Positions 52,302-60,554 of a stretch of 64,000 bases of DNA are shown one piece after another (the stretch's first letter is position 1; each line of letters begins with the position of its first letter). The position numbers were made by a program, and so were the translations under genes. The notes below the pieces were generated by a model. The model was not told the origin of the DNA. It was given only the letters and a program-made list of their open reading frames with translations, and ran no database searches. The DNA comes from Clostridiales bacterium. GTDB taxonomy: Bacteria; Bacillota; Clostridia; Christensenellales; CAG-138. The DNA is taken from the NCBI GenBank assembly GCA_019416935.1, contig DXWI01000003.1, positions 62,001 through 126,000 on the forward strand. Direction: 5' to 3'.

Positions 52302-52925
52302 CTAAAACCCCGGCACGATCAAATCCTTGTTGATGACGTCGCAGGCGAGACTCACGCGGTTGGTATAGCCCGTTTTTTCAAACAGCTCCTTGATGTGCCA
52401 GCGCACGGCGGATACGCTGATATGCAGCTCGCCGGCTATGGCCGCATCCGGCAATCCACGCACGAGCAGCCGCAGCACCGCAAGATCTCCGGGCGTGAAT
52501 GCGGCCGATGTGGTGTTGCCGATCCGTACCTCGGGCGCTTTATCGGGATAGACGGATTCGCCCCGCATGGTGCGGTCCATCACCGCCAGCAGATCCTCCG
52601 GGCTGCTCTCCTTGTACCAGAAGCTCTCCGCGCCCGCCTGCCTCGCCTTTTGCAGAAACCCGGCGTCCGCCATGGAGGTGACGATGACGATCTTGATATT
52701 CGGCATATGGCGCTTGATCTCTGCCGCCGCGTCCAGCCCGCTCTCGTTGTTTTCGGTGCACACGTCCATCAAAATGATATCCACGGGACAGCGCATACAT
52801 GTCATTTCCGCCATGCCCGCGTTTGCAATGGACGCCGCGAGCCGGTAGCGTCCGCTTGCGGCGATATATCCCTCAAGGCATTCGCGCGACATCTTTTTAT
52901 CCTCTACCAGCAGTACATTGCGCAT
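52302..52925 (-). CDS. LuxR/NarL-family response regulator
   Basis: A 207-residue regulator. The receiver has acidic residues in VLLVEDKKMS, the phospho-acceptor Asp in DIILMDVCTEN, Thr/Ser in VIVTSMAD and the conserved Lys in FWYKESSPEDL. The C-terminal LuxR HTH is FTPGDLAVLRLLVRG...ISVSAVRWHIKELFEKTG. It follows the histidine kinase gene by 3 bases; GGAGGG is 7 bases upstream. The pair forms a classical two-component system. Confidence 0.92.
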   Translation of the reverse strand: MRNVLLVEDKKMSRECLEGYIAASGRYRLAASIANAGMAEMTCMRCPVDIILMDVCTENNESGLDAAAEIKRHMPNIKIVIVTSMADAGFLQKARQAGAESFWYKESSPEDLLAVMDRTMRGESVYPDKAPEVRIGNTTSAAFTPGDLAVLRLLVRGLPDAAIAGELHISVSAVRWHIKELFEKTGYTNRVSLACDVINKDLIVPGF

Positions 52926-52928
52926 GGA

Positions 52929-53924
52929 TCAGCCCTCCTTTGGCAGCATAAGCGTCAGTCGAAAGCCCGGAAGGCTGTTGACCAGCATCACGCCTCCCGC
53001 TCTCTCCGTTCGGCGGCGCAGATCGGACAGCCCGCCGCCCTCGGTGATTTCCTGCCCCGGCGCGTCGCCGCTGTTCTCTATCGTGACCAAGATCGCGCCG
53101 CCGCTTTCGCAGATTTTCACAAACAGTTGATCCGCGCGGGCGTGCCGCACGGCGTTCGTCGCGCAGACGCGCATGGCGGTGATGATGAGATATGCCGCTG
53201 CCTCGCTCTTTGGCAGCGTGCCCTCTATCGCAATGCGGATGCCAATGCCGGCAGCGGCGCGTATCAGCTCCTCCAGTTCCTTCCGACAGGATGCCGGCAC
53301 GCCCGCCTCCCCGCCGCCCGTTTCCGCGGCGCGGAATATGCCGGCAATCGCCGCCCACGCCGCGCCGCACCGTTGCAGCGCCGCAAGCGGCGCTCCCTCT
53401 TCCAGCGCCTTCCTTGCGGAAAGCAGACCGACGCCGATCTCGTCGTGCAAGCGCATCTTCATGGCGAGCGTTTCTTCCTCGCGAACCATATCGTCCAGCT
53501 CATGATAGAGCTTTCGCGCCCGCGCATTCGCATCGAGCAGGGCGGCATTCTCCCGTTCGAGCCGCGCTCTCCTGTCCGCCAGTTCCGTGATGTCCTGCGC
53601 CAACGCCTGCGTATAGCGGCGGCCGTACGCATCCGTCACCATGCTTTCGGTAAATTGCCACACCCGCCCCTCCGGAAAGCGGAGAATGTGCGCGCCGGCA
53701 TCCAGCACCGAAATGTCGCCGCCCGGCCGGACGACCGCCCGCCGCAACTCGGACAGGTGCTGCAAATCCGTGCCGGCAAGCCGCCGGTACAGACGCTGCA
53801 TCTGCCTGTTGCACAGGATCAGCGTTCCGTTTTCCCTTGCAAAGCAAACGCCGGGCGGAAGGTTGTCCAGGCTCTCCTTGATCGACATGCGGTTGATCCT
53901 TGCCCTTTTGCAGAACGGCTTCAT
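52929..53924 (-). CDS. Cytoplasmic PAS-type histidine kinase (HisKA_3/HATPase)
   Basis: About 331 residues. A PAS-like N-terminus (NLPPGVCFARENGTLILCN, TESMVTDAYGR) leads to a coiled coil. The H-box is MRLHDEIGVGLLSA, with the phospho-accepting His. The ATPase domain has N-box ATNAVRHA and G-box GGGLSDLRRR. No membrane segment is seen, so it may sense a cytosolic signal or couple to the 7TM protein encoded upstream. Start at 53924 overlaps the upstream stop as ATGA, with GGAGG 8 bases upstream. Confidence 0.88.
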   Translation of the reverse strand: MKPFCKRARINRMSIKESLDNLPPGVCFARENGTLILCNRQMQRLYRRLAGTDLQHLSELRRAVVRPGGDISVLDAGAHILRFPEGRVWQFTESMVTDAYGRRYTQALAQDITELADRRARLERENAALLDANARARKLYHELDDMVREEETLAMKMRLHDEIGVGLLSARKALEEGAPLAALQRCGAAWAAIAGIFRAAETGGGEAGVPASCRKELEELIRAAAGIGIRIAIEGTLPKSEAAAYLIITAMRVCATNAVRHARADQLFVKICESGGAILVTIENSGDAPGQEITEGGGLSDLRRRTERAGGVMLVNSLPGFRLTLMLPKEG

Positions 53925-55588
53925 TTGCATACCCTCCCCTCCGCAACGGACAGCAAGCAGAACCATACGCCATCCTGCCGGGTGATTTCGGCATCCGGAA
54001 AGTGCGCCTTGACCGCGTCCGCCATATCCTCCTCACAGTCCATCATCAGAAAGACGGCGCATTGGCCGCTCGTGCGACGAACCGATATCGTAAGCGCGCG
54101 AAGCGTATGGAACGCTTGCTCTACGGCCGTCTCATAAAAATCAAACACCGCCGCGGCACATCCGGCGTCCACGCTTCCCGAAACGTCCAGCGTGCAGGCG
54201 CATTTTATGCCGAGAAGCCGCAGATTGGCCAGAGATTCATTCAGGCAGAGCAGCAACTCGTTTGCCGGAACCGCATCGGCCGCGTCGGCAAGGAAGATCA
54301 GGTTGCTGCGCCGCTTGATGTATGCGCCCACCACCAAAATCTGCGCCAAAAGCGCTCTTGCCTCGCCGATATCCTCGGTCCTTTCCAGTTGAATGCCCAG
54401 CCCTTCCATGAGCGCCGCGTGCCGCGCGGTCGTTTCCTGCACCGCCGCATAGAGCCGCTTTTGTTCGGCGAGCTTTTGCGCGCGGGCCTTTTTCTTGTTC
54501 TCCTCCATTAAAAGCGAACCGTAGCTTTGCAGCTCCTCCCTTGTGCCAAAAAGCTGCTCTATCGTGTCCAGCAGGTCGGCAATATCCTCCTGCCAAAAGA
54601 CATAGCCGCCCCGGATGGGCGCCGACGAGAGGCGCACGCCGCCCTGCAGAACAATGGTAGCCGATGCGGCGCTTTCCAAAACCGCCTTGCCGACAAGGCG
54701 CATGTTTTCCGCGCTGTAGCACACGTTGAACGCGTCGTCCGTGATCTGCGCGCCAAGCGTGGATATGCGGAACAATTCCGCATAATTGGTATTGGATTGT
54801 ATCAGCCCGCACTGGATGCAGCTTTCCAGTACAGCGGTATACAGCAGGCATTGAAACACCGTGATGTCGCCCGCGATCACACGCAGCCAGCCGACGCCGG
54901 AAACATATAGCAGCCCGTATGCAATGGATAGAAGCAGCGGCACGATGGGCAGATAGAGCATTCCTCGTCCATCGGGCATGCGGCACTTATGAATGACCAA
55001 GGCGAGCGCGCTGAGCGCACAGCCGATTTCCCAGCCGATCACCGGCCAGTACAGCGCGGCGTAATGATAATCCGAGTCCGTAAATACGGCTGCGCCTGCC
55101 GGAAAGCGGAACACCAGTTGATGCAGATCGTTTGTGAGCACCAGCACCAGGAGGGCCAATGTGGGCAGATACAGCAGCTTCGTCCATTTCGGCAGGCGAT
55201 AGTTCTCCGCCTTTCCCAGCGACAGGCTCACAAACAGTGCCATCAGCGGAATCAGCAGCATGCCAACATAGAACAGATACCACAGGTACCTGTCCGTGTT
55301 CGGTTCTGCAACAAACAAATACTTGATGGTACGCACCGTCAGCCAAAACACCGTGAGCACGGAAACGGCGGTCAAATACCTGCGCACCTGTGGATGGATG
55401 ATGCGTCGGCGGATGGATATGCCCCATGCGGCGAACAACCCAATATAGATCACGCTGCGCAGATAGCCGAAAACGGGGATTGCGGGGATGAGTACAAATC
55501 GGTTAGCAAAACGGCAGGCGACGGCGGCCGCGATCAGCAGCGCCACGCCGGCCGCCGTATAGACGTTTCTCCTGTTGACCCCCGCCAT
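53921..55588 (-). CDS. 7TM histidine-kinase-like receptor with degenerate ATPase domain
   Basis: A 555-residue protein. Seven hydrophobic segments span about residues 10-240 (for example YLRSVIYIGLFAAWGISI, LLYLPTLALLVLVLTND, MLYLPIVPLLLSIAYGLL). A cytoplasmic sensor segment, a coiled coil (RAQKLAEQKRLYAAVQETTAR) and a terminal domain follow. The terminal domain resembles a HATPase fold but lacks an N-box Asn and clear G-boxes. GAYIKRRSNLIFL fits the dimerisation helix of this receptor class. It probably partners the kinase encoded right after it rather than phosphorylating by itself. Confidence 0.75.
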   Translation of the reverse strand: MAGVNRRNVYTAAGVALLIAAAVACRFANRFVLIPAIPVFGYLRSVIYIGLFAAWGISIRRRIIHPQVRRYLTAVSVLTVFWLTVRTIKYLFVAEPNTDRYLWYLFYVGMLLIPLMALFVSLSLGKAENYRLPKWTKLLYLPTLALLVLVLTNDLHQLVFRFPAGAAVFTDSDYHYAALYWPVIGWEIGCALSALALVIHKCRMPDGRGMLYLPIVPLLLSIAYGLLYVSGVGWLRVIAGDITVFQCLLYTAVLESCIQCGLIQSNTNYAELFRISTLGAQITDDAFNVCYSAENMRLVGKAVLESAASATIVLQGGVRLSSAPIRGGYVFWQEDIADLLDTIEQLFGTREELQSYGSLLMEENKKKARAQKLAEQKRLYAAVQETTARHAALMEGLGIQLERTEDIGEARALLAQILVVGAYIKRRSNLIFLADAADAVPANELLLCLNESLANLRLLGIKCACTLDVSGSVDAGCAAAVFDFYETAVEQAFHTLRALTISVRRTSGQCAVFLMMDCEEDMADAVKAHFPDAEITRQDGVWFCLLSVAEGRVCK

Positions 55589-55820
55589 CCCATCACCCCG
55601 CTTTGGATAAGGCTTTTGCTATAGTATCGCATATTTGCACGCATATTTCCACCATATATGCGTCTTTCGGACGCCGCAGCCCTAAGCCGCGCCCCTCCGC
55701 CCCGGCGCCCTGCCGCCCGAAAAGCGGCGAGCGCCTGTCGCTATTGCAAAATTTCCGGCGCAAAAAGGCGCCCCGTGTGATATGATATCGTTAGAAAAAT
55801 GAAAAGCTGTGGGGACGCAT

Positions 55821-56525
55821 ATGTATCAATACCTGTTGTGGGATATCGATGGCACCGTGCTGGATTTTCTTTCATCGGAGGAGCACGCCGTTCGCGCGCT
55901 GTTTCAAAAGTACCGGCTCGGCGCATGCAGCGACGATATGCTGCGGCTGTACTCCGAAATCAATGTGCGGTATTGGGAGGCGCTGGAGCGGAACGAAATG
56001 ACCAAGCCCGAGATCCTGGTCGGCCGTTTCCGAACGTTTTTTGAACAGATCGGCGTCGATCCGGCGTTGGCCGAAGCCTTTAACCGCGATTATCAGGTCG
56101 CGCTCGGCGACCATCTGGCGTTTGTCGAGCATGCGGAGGAAATGCTCCGTGCGGAGAAGGGCGTCTATACGCTCATCGCCGTGACGAACGGAACGAAGGT
56201 CGCGCAGACAAAAAAGCTCCGCCGATCCGGGCTTGACCGCGTCTTTGACGCGGTGTTCATCTCCGAGGACGTGGGCTATGAAAAGCCCAATCTGGCCTAT
56301 TTTGAGCGGGTGTTTTCCGAAGCCGGTATCGCGGACAAAAGCCGGGCGCTGCTCATCGGCGATTCCCTGACCAGCGACATGAAGGGCGGCTGGATCGCCG
56401 GCATAGACACCTGCTGGTACAACCCAAAGCACAGCCCCAATCCGCTGCGCATCCCCGTGACCTATGAGATCGACGACCTCAGCCGGCTTGCGGAGATTCT
56501 GGATGCGGCGCAGGGCGGCGCCTGA
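55821..56525 (+). CDS. yjjG: YjjG-family noncanonical pyrimidine nucleotidase (HAD)
   Basis: A 234-residue HAD phosphatase. Motif I is LLWDIDGTVLDF, motif II AVTNGT, motif III the Lys in VGYEKPNLAYF and motif IV IGDSLTSDMKGG. YjjG-type enzymes dephosphorylate non-canonical pyrimidine nucleotides as housecleaning. The ATG at 55821 has GGGGA upstream; an in-frame GTG at 55809 is less likely. An extended -10 (TGATATGAT) ends at 55786. It precedes the Fe-S membrane gene by 22 bases. Confidence 0.85.
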   Translation: MYQYLLWDIDGTVLDFLSSEEHAVRALFQKYRLGACSDDMLRLYSEINVRYWEALERNEMTKPEILVGRFRTFFEQIGVDPALAEAFNRDYQVALGDHLAFVEHAEEMLRAEKGVYTLIAVTNGTKVAQTKKLRRSGLDRVFDAVFISEDVGYEKPNLAYFERVFSEAGIADKSRALLIGDSLTSDMKGGWIAGIDTCWYNPKHSPNPLRIPVTYEIDDLSRLAEILDAAQGGA

Positions 56526-56547
56526 GCGCGCATGGGGGGAAATCGCA

Positions 56548-57375
56548 ATGAACACGCTAAAAAAGTATTGCCTGCCCGCTCTCCTGTTCCTCGCGTTTGA
56601 GACGGTCGCCGTGACGCTGTGGCTGACGAAGGACAACCCGTTCTATCTGCTGAATTTCAGCTATATCGGCTGCTCCATTGCGCTCGGCGTCTTTTTGTTC
56701 ATCCGGGGCTACCGGCACGCGCGCCGGGTGGTGCAGTTCCTCGTAGGCGCCTACATGCTGGTTTATCTCGGGCTGATCTCCAACGAGAACATGCAGCTCG
56801 AGGGCTTTTGGTATTACCTGTTCAACGGCGTCTTTGAAGCGGCGACCATCCACTATGCCGTTGCAAAGATCTTCGGGCCGCTGCTCTTTGGCCGCGGCTG
56901 GTGCGGGTATGCCTGCTGGACGGCTATGGTGCTCGACCTGCTGCCCTACAAAATACCGGAACGGCCGCGCAAGAAGCTCGGCTTCCTCCGCTATATCCAT
57001 TTTGCAGCGTCGCTCCTGTTTGTTTCCGCCCTGTTCCTCTTTCATGCGCAGGATATGGAGCGCATCATGTTCTGGTGTTTTCTCATCGGCAACCTCCTGT
57101 ATTACGGCACGGGCGTCGCGCTTGCATATGCGTTCCGGGACAACCGCGCCTTCTGCAAATACCTCTGCCCCGTCACGGTCTTTTTGAAGCCCATGAGCTA
57201 TTTCTCGCTGCTGCGCGTCCGGTGCGATACGGAGAAATGCGTCTCCTGCGGGAAATGCAAGCAGGTTTGCCCCATGGATGTGGATGTAACGGATAACACG
57301 TATCGGCGCAAAAACGGAACGGAGTGCATACTCTGCCTGGAATGCGTCAAGGCCTGCCCCAAAAAGGCGCTGTAG
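56548..57375 (+). CDS. Polytopic membrane protein with two 4Fe-4S clusters (NapH/YccM-like)
   Basis: A 275-residue protein. About six membrane helices carry FGRGWCGYACW and NRAFCKYLCPVTVF, the paired Cys loops of NapH/CcoG-type proteins. A C-terminal ferredoxin domain has CVSCGKCKQVCPMD and CILCLECVKACPKKAL. It likely moves electrons between the membrane quinone level and soluble ferredoxin-type partners. Start at 56548 follows GGGGGGA; the upstream in-frame reading lies inside yjjG. A perfect terminator follows. Confidence 0.88.
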   Translation: MNTLKKYCLPALLFLAFETVAVTLWLTKDNPFYLLNFSYIGCSIALGVFLFIRGYRHARRVVQFLVGAYMLVYLGLISNENMQLEGFWYYLFNGVFEAATIHYAVAKIFGPLLFGRGWCGYACWTAMVLDLLPYKIPERPRKKLGFLRYIHFAASLLFVSALFLFHAQDMERIMFWCFLIGNLLYYGTGVALAYAFRDNRAFCKYLCPVTVFLKPMSYFSLLRVRCDTEKCVSCGKCKQVCPMDVDVTDNTYRRKNGTECILCLECVKACPKKAL

Positions 57376-57404
57376 CGCCGTCCCCGGCAGGGCTGCCGGA
57401 TATA

Positions 57405-57433
57405 AGAAAAAGTCCCTGAATTAGGGACTTTTT
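57405..57433. terminator. Intrinsic terminator after the Fe-S membrane gene
   Basis: AAAAAGTCCCT pairs exactly with AGGGACTTTTT over a 5-base loop, so it can work in both directions. It marks the left edge of the AT-richer accessory module. Confidence 0.85.
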
Positions 57434-57751
57434 CGTGGCAAAAAACGCTGATTTTGATAAAAATGCCCCACTCGTATTTAGGGGGTACAACTTACGTCAA
57501 GGGGGTGCAGCGCAACAAATATGCGGCTTTACCCACGTCATATCCTGCTTTCCGTGCAACCGGTGCAAGTTTGCCGGTTCATTGACTTTGCTGCGGTCTT
57601 TATTTCTACGCTGATAAGACAAACGGGAAGTTGATTTTTGCCCGCTCCTACAATGGACGCTTTCAAATATGGTTGCTTTGCGGCTTGAAAAGCTATAAAT
57701 ATTTGTACACAATATAAACTGTAATTTTATGTTTACGGGGAAGCGAAGCGC
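57434..57751. other. 318-base stretch without a convincing gene at the module's left edge
   Basis: AT-rich sequence unlike the flanking genes. Short open frames exist on both strands, but none has a ribosome site or recognisable domain. The last 60 bases contain a run of A/T promoter-like sequence before the HTH gene. Near 57440-57466 there is a segment resembling, in inverted orientation, part of the tRNA-Met terminator at 63023-63050. Confidence 0.5.
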
Positions 57752-57945
57752 ATGACCGGCATTTCAGGCTACCTTTCCATACGGGAAATATCCTACAAAT
57801 GGGGCGTGTCGGAACGGCGCGTGCCGAGGGGCGCATCCCCGGCCTTTCCCGCTTTCGGCGGTCTTGGGCGATACCGGAGGGCGCGGAAAAGCCCACCGAC
57901 CCGCGCAGAGAAAAGCAAACGGGAGACGGCTATGATAACCGATGA
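57752..57945 (+). pseudogene. Excisionase-like HTH gene with an internal deletion and frameshift
   Basis: The start MTGISGYLSIREISYKWGVS and a later frame reading AEGRIPGLSRFRRSWAIPEG through to QTGDGYDNR are both typical of a small clostridial helix-turn-helix protein, usually about 65 residues. Between them, near 57821-57824, about 13 bases appear to be missing compared with that family pattern, which shifts the frame. In the shifted frame the ORF runs on into the sigma gene. The downstream end overlaps the sigma start by 14 bases, as in intact relatives. Confidence 0.65.
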
Positions 57946-58482
57946 AACGCTATACCGCCGCTATGTAGGCGGCGACGACAAGGGCTTGAACGGCCTGATG
58001 GGGCGTTACGGCGACAGCCTGACCTTTTACATAAACGGCTATCTTCACGATTTGCACGAATCGGAAGATTTGATGGTGGAAGCCTTTTCGTATCTGATTG
58101 CAAAAAAACCAAAAATGAGGGACGAAGGATTTCGCAGCTACCTATACAAAACCGCCCGCCATTTGGCGCTGCGGCATAAGGCACGAAACCGCCTGCGGCA
58201 GGCGTTCAACTTTGACGATTTAGAAGCGGACGCGGAAAGTCAGGGCTTTTCGGAAGAAGTCATACAAACCAAGGAACGAAACCGCATTTTGCACCTTTGC
58301 ATGGAGCAGCTTTCTCCGGATTACAGAGAAGCCTTGTATCTCGTTTATTTTGAAAACATGAGCCATACCGAGGCGGGCGTCGTCATGGGGAAGAGCCAAA
58401 AACAGGTATCCAACCTGGCTGCCGCGACAAAGAGGCGTTACGACAGAAGGTGGAAAAGGAGGGTATATACAGTGCGGAGTAA
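57932..58482 (+). pseudogene. Sigma-70-like factor with a frameshift near its C-terminus
   Basis: MITDETLYRRYVGGDDKGLNGLMGRYG begins a sigma-70 region 2-like domain (key parts: LHDLHESEDLMVEAF and RSYLYKTARHLALRHKARN). A region 4 segment follows (LSPDYREALYLVYFENMSHTEAG). Near 58420 the frame shifts: one base restored after GCT gives ACRDKEALRQKVEKEGIYS and a stop at 58480-58482, the expected family end. As written, the frame instead runs straight into the next gene and would give a fusion protein. Confidence 0.75.
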
Positions 58483-58831
58483 TGAAAAACGGGTTGCCGC
58501 CGTGAAACGGCGGTCAAAGGAGCTGAAACGGGAAAGCGGGAAGCGCCGGGAGCGCATTGTCCTCCTGTCCTCTATTGCCGCCTGTCTTGTGCTCATTGTC
58601 GCTCTGTCCCTTGCCATGCCCGGCATCGTGGAAAACTTTTCGAACGACGCCCTCGGCTACTCCGCCATGACCGCAAGCGTTTTTCACGGCAGCGGCGCCT
58701 TCGGCTATATCGTAATCGGACTGCTGGCTTTTGCTCTGGGCGTGTGTGTGACGGTGCTGTGCTATCTGGCGAGGCGCTCCGAGCATGAGGAAAAAGCGGA
58801 GGAAACACAGCGGGCGAATGACGATGATTGA
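58472..58831 (+). CDS. Small single-to-double-pass membrane protein downstream of the sigma gene
   Basis: A 119-residue protein starting at GTG 58472 (RSNEKRVAAVKRRSKELKRE follows), 9 bases after AAAAGGAGGG. Two membrane segments (IVLLSSIAACLVLIVALSLAM and GYIVIGLLAFALGVCVTVLCYL) flank a short Ser/Ala loop, and both ends are charged. Such proteins regularly follow this sigma-like gene in gut Clostridia and resemble anti-sigma or sigma-partner membrane proteins; that role is inference. In this sequence the sigma frame runs into it. Confidence 0.75.
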   Translation: MRSNEKRVAAVKRRSKELKRESGKRRERIVLLSSIAACLVLIVALSLAMPGIVENFSNDALGYSAMTASVFHGSGAFGYIVIGLLAFALGVCVTVLCYLARRSEHEEKAEETQRANDDD

Positions 58832-59440
58832 GCTGATCGATAATTTTATACAATTTCTGGTAACATCCATCTCCTGCGTTTGGGCAGGTGTGCCCTTTTC
58901 CAAAAACCGCAAACAGCCGCTTTTTCTGCCGACCTGTTTTTACGGCGTCTATGCGCTCGGTACACTCTACTGGACGCTCCGCCTCCTGCTTCTCGATGAA
59001 ACGCCACCGGTGTTTTATGTATCTGATATTGGGTGGGTTGCAAGCTACGTCTTTCTGCTGACGCTGCTTTACACCATGCGCTCCGAGGAGCGTATACGCT
59101 CTGCGCAGCGGCAGCGAAAAACAGCCTTTTGCTATCTTGCGCCCGCCTTCTGCCTCCCGCAGTTTATTTTATTCAATCTGCTGATGTGCGTACCCACCAT
59201 GTTGATCGCGTGGCTTGCCATCGACGGGCTGGTGTCCAGCTTGCGAAGTTTGGGCGAGAAAAACGCCGTGCCGTTCTATATCTCGGCGCTGTGCTTTGTA
59301 GTATCGGAGTACTGCCTGTGGACATCCTCCTGTTTTTGGATGGGCGACACCCTGTTAAACCCCTATTCTGGTTCGACTTCCTGTTGTCGGCTTCCATGCT
59401 GTCGCTGCTGCCGTCGCTGAAAAAGGCGGTGGCGAAATGA
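58818..59440 (+). pseudogene. Polytopic membrane protein gene with a late frameshift
   Basis: The frame from MTMIELIDNFIQFLVTSISC encodes several membrane helices up to WTSSCFWMGDTLLNP (about 59360). It then loses the frame; one extra T near 59364-59368 would give YFWFDFLLSASMLSLLP and end at 59440. That end overlaps the next ATG as ATGA, supporting the restored frame. Intact length would be about 208 residues. Function unknown; it is a regular neighbour of the PrsW-like gene. Start could also be the ATG at 58824. Confidence 0.65.
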
Positions 59441-60067
59441 CTTACATTGAAAACATTTTTGTGTGCATGGCCGCGCCGCTGATGATGGCGATGCTGTGCC
59501 TGGGGAAAAAGCACCGCCGTCCGCTATACTTTTGCATTGCCGGTATGGGAATGTGCCTGCTCTCAGCGTATCTCAATACCTTTTTTGCCGGGCTTTACGG
59601 AGTCAACGCCCTGAACGCCACCACGCAGATCGCTCCGGTGGTGGAGGAAATTCTGAAGTTGCTGCCGCTGCTGTTTTATCTTGCGATTTTCCAGCCGGAC
59701 AGCAAGCAGTTTCAAATTGCCGCCGTGGTGGTGGGAGCCAGCTTCGCCACCTTTAAAAATGTTTGCTACCTGACGCAAAACGGTGCGGAGAATTTTCTGT
59801 TTCTGCTCATTCGCGGCTTCGGTACGGGGGACGATGCACGTCGTCTGCGGCGCCGGTTACGGCCGCTGGATTCAATACGTTTGGGAAAAAAGAGGGCTGC
59901 GCGCGGTCTGCCTGTTCGGCCTTCTGTGCCTCGTCATCACCTATCACGCCATCTATAATATGCTGGTGAGCGTGGGGGGTGCGCTGCAATATATCGCCTA
60001 CTTCCTCCCGATTTTCACCGTTGCCTGCGGCTGGGGCGGCTATCTGCTGCGGCGGCGCGGGCGATAA
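59437..60067 (+). pseudogene. PrsW-like intramembrane protease gene with a frameshift
   Basis: The first frame reads MTYIENIFVCMAAPLMMAML, then PVVEEILKLLPLLFYLAIF, the Glu-Glu motif of PrsW-type metalloproteases, and GASFATFKNVCYL. At five G's (59826-59830) the frame shifts. Removing one G continues GTMHVVCGAGYGRW and YHAIYNMLVSVGG, the His-containing remainder of the family, to a stop at 60067. Restored length is about 209 residues. PrsW proteases cleave anti-sigma factors in other Firmicutes, so linkage to the sigma-like gene is meaningful. Confidence 0.7.
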
Positions 60068-60225
60068 TCTGTCCAAATACAAGCATAAGAGCTTCCTGCG
60101 GGCGGCTTTTTTTGCGCCCAAAGATCATTCTTAATTCTCTTTATTTTGGGTGAGTAATTTGACGAGTTCATGTACCTATATAAGTAAAAGGCTTTTTAAG
60201 ACTATTTTGGAAGGGAGTGACTGTG

Positions 60226-60525
60226 ATGATGGATACCGGACAGCGCGTGGAGTGTGTCAAGCGGCGGGTGCTGGAAAAAGGCCGAAACTGGGAAAAGTGC
60301 ATGATACAGCGACTATCGCTGTCGTTCGTTGCGCTTTGCTGCTGCCTTATTTATTCAGTGGGGCATTTTTCCGGCAGATCACCGGGTTCAGTGCAGGGTC
60401 TAAGCGGCGCAACGATGCTGTTTGAAAATGCGGGCGGCTATGTGCTGGTGGGCGTCGTATGCTTTATTGCGGCGGCAGTCATTACCGTGCTTTGCCTGCG
60501 TTCGCGAGGCAAAAACAACAAATAG
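60226..60525 (+). CDS. Small two-helix membrane protein
   Basis: A 99-residue protein, start at ATG 60226 8 bases after GGAAGGGAG (GTG 60217 overlaps that site). A basic N-terminal helix (QRVECVKRRVLEKGRNWEK) precedes two membrane segments (LSFVALCCCLIYSVG and YVLVGVVCFIAAAVITVLCL) and a charged end. Same layout as the 58472-58831 protein, with the xxKRRV motif near the start, so the two are likely paralogues. It is 29 bases before the large surface-protein gene. Confidence 0.7.
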   Translation: MMDTGQRVECVKRRVLEKGRNWEKCMIQRLSLSFVALCCCLIYSVGHFSGRSPGSVQGLSGATMLFENAGGYVLVGVVCFIAAAVITVLCLRSRGKNNK

Positions 60526-60554
60526 ACTGAACAAACCAAGGAGGATGGGGAAAT

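Noticed and set aside
57497..57712. 71-codon minus-strand frame at the module's left edge
   Set aside because: No ribosome site, no recognisable domain and no conservation signal; treated as non-coding.
60068..60130. GC-rich segment ending in T7 as a terminator after the PrsW-like gene
   Set aside because: Only a very short imperfect stem (AGC/GCT) could be drawn before the T run, so it was not listed.
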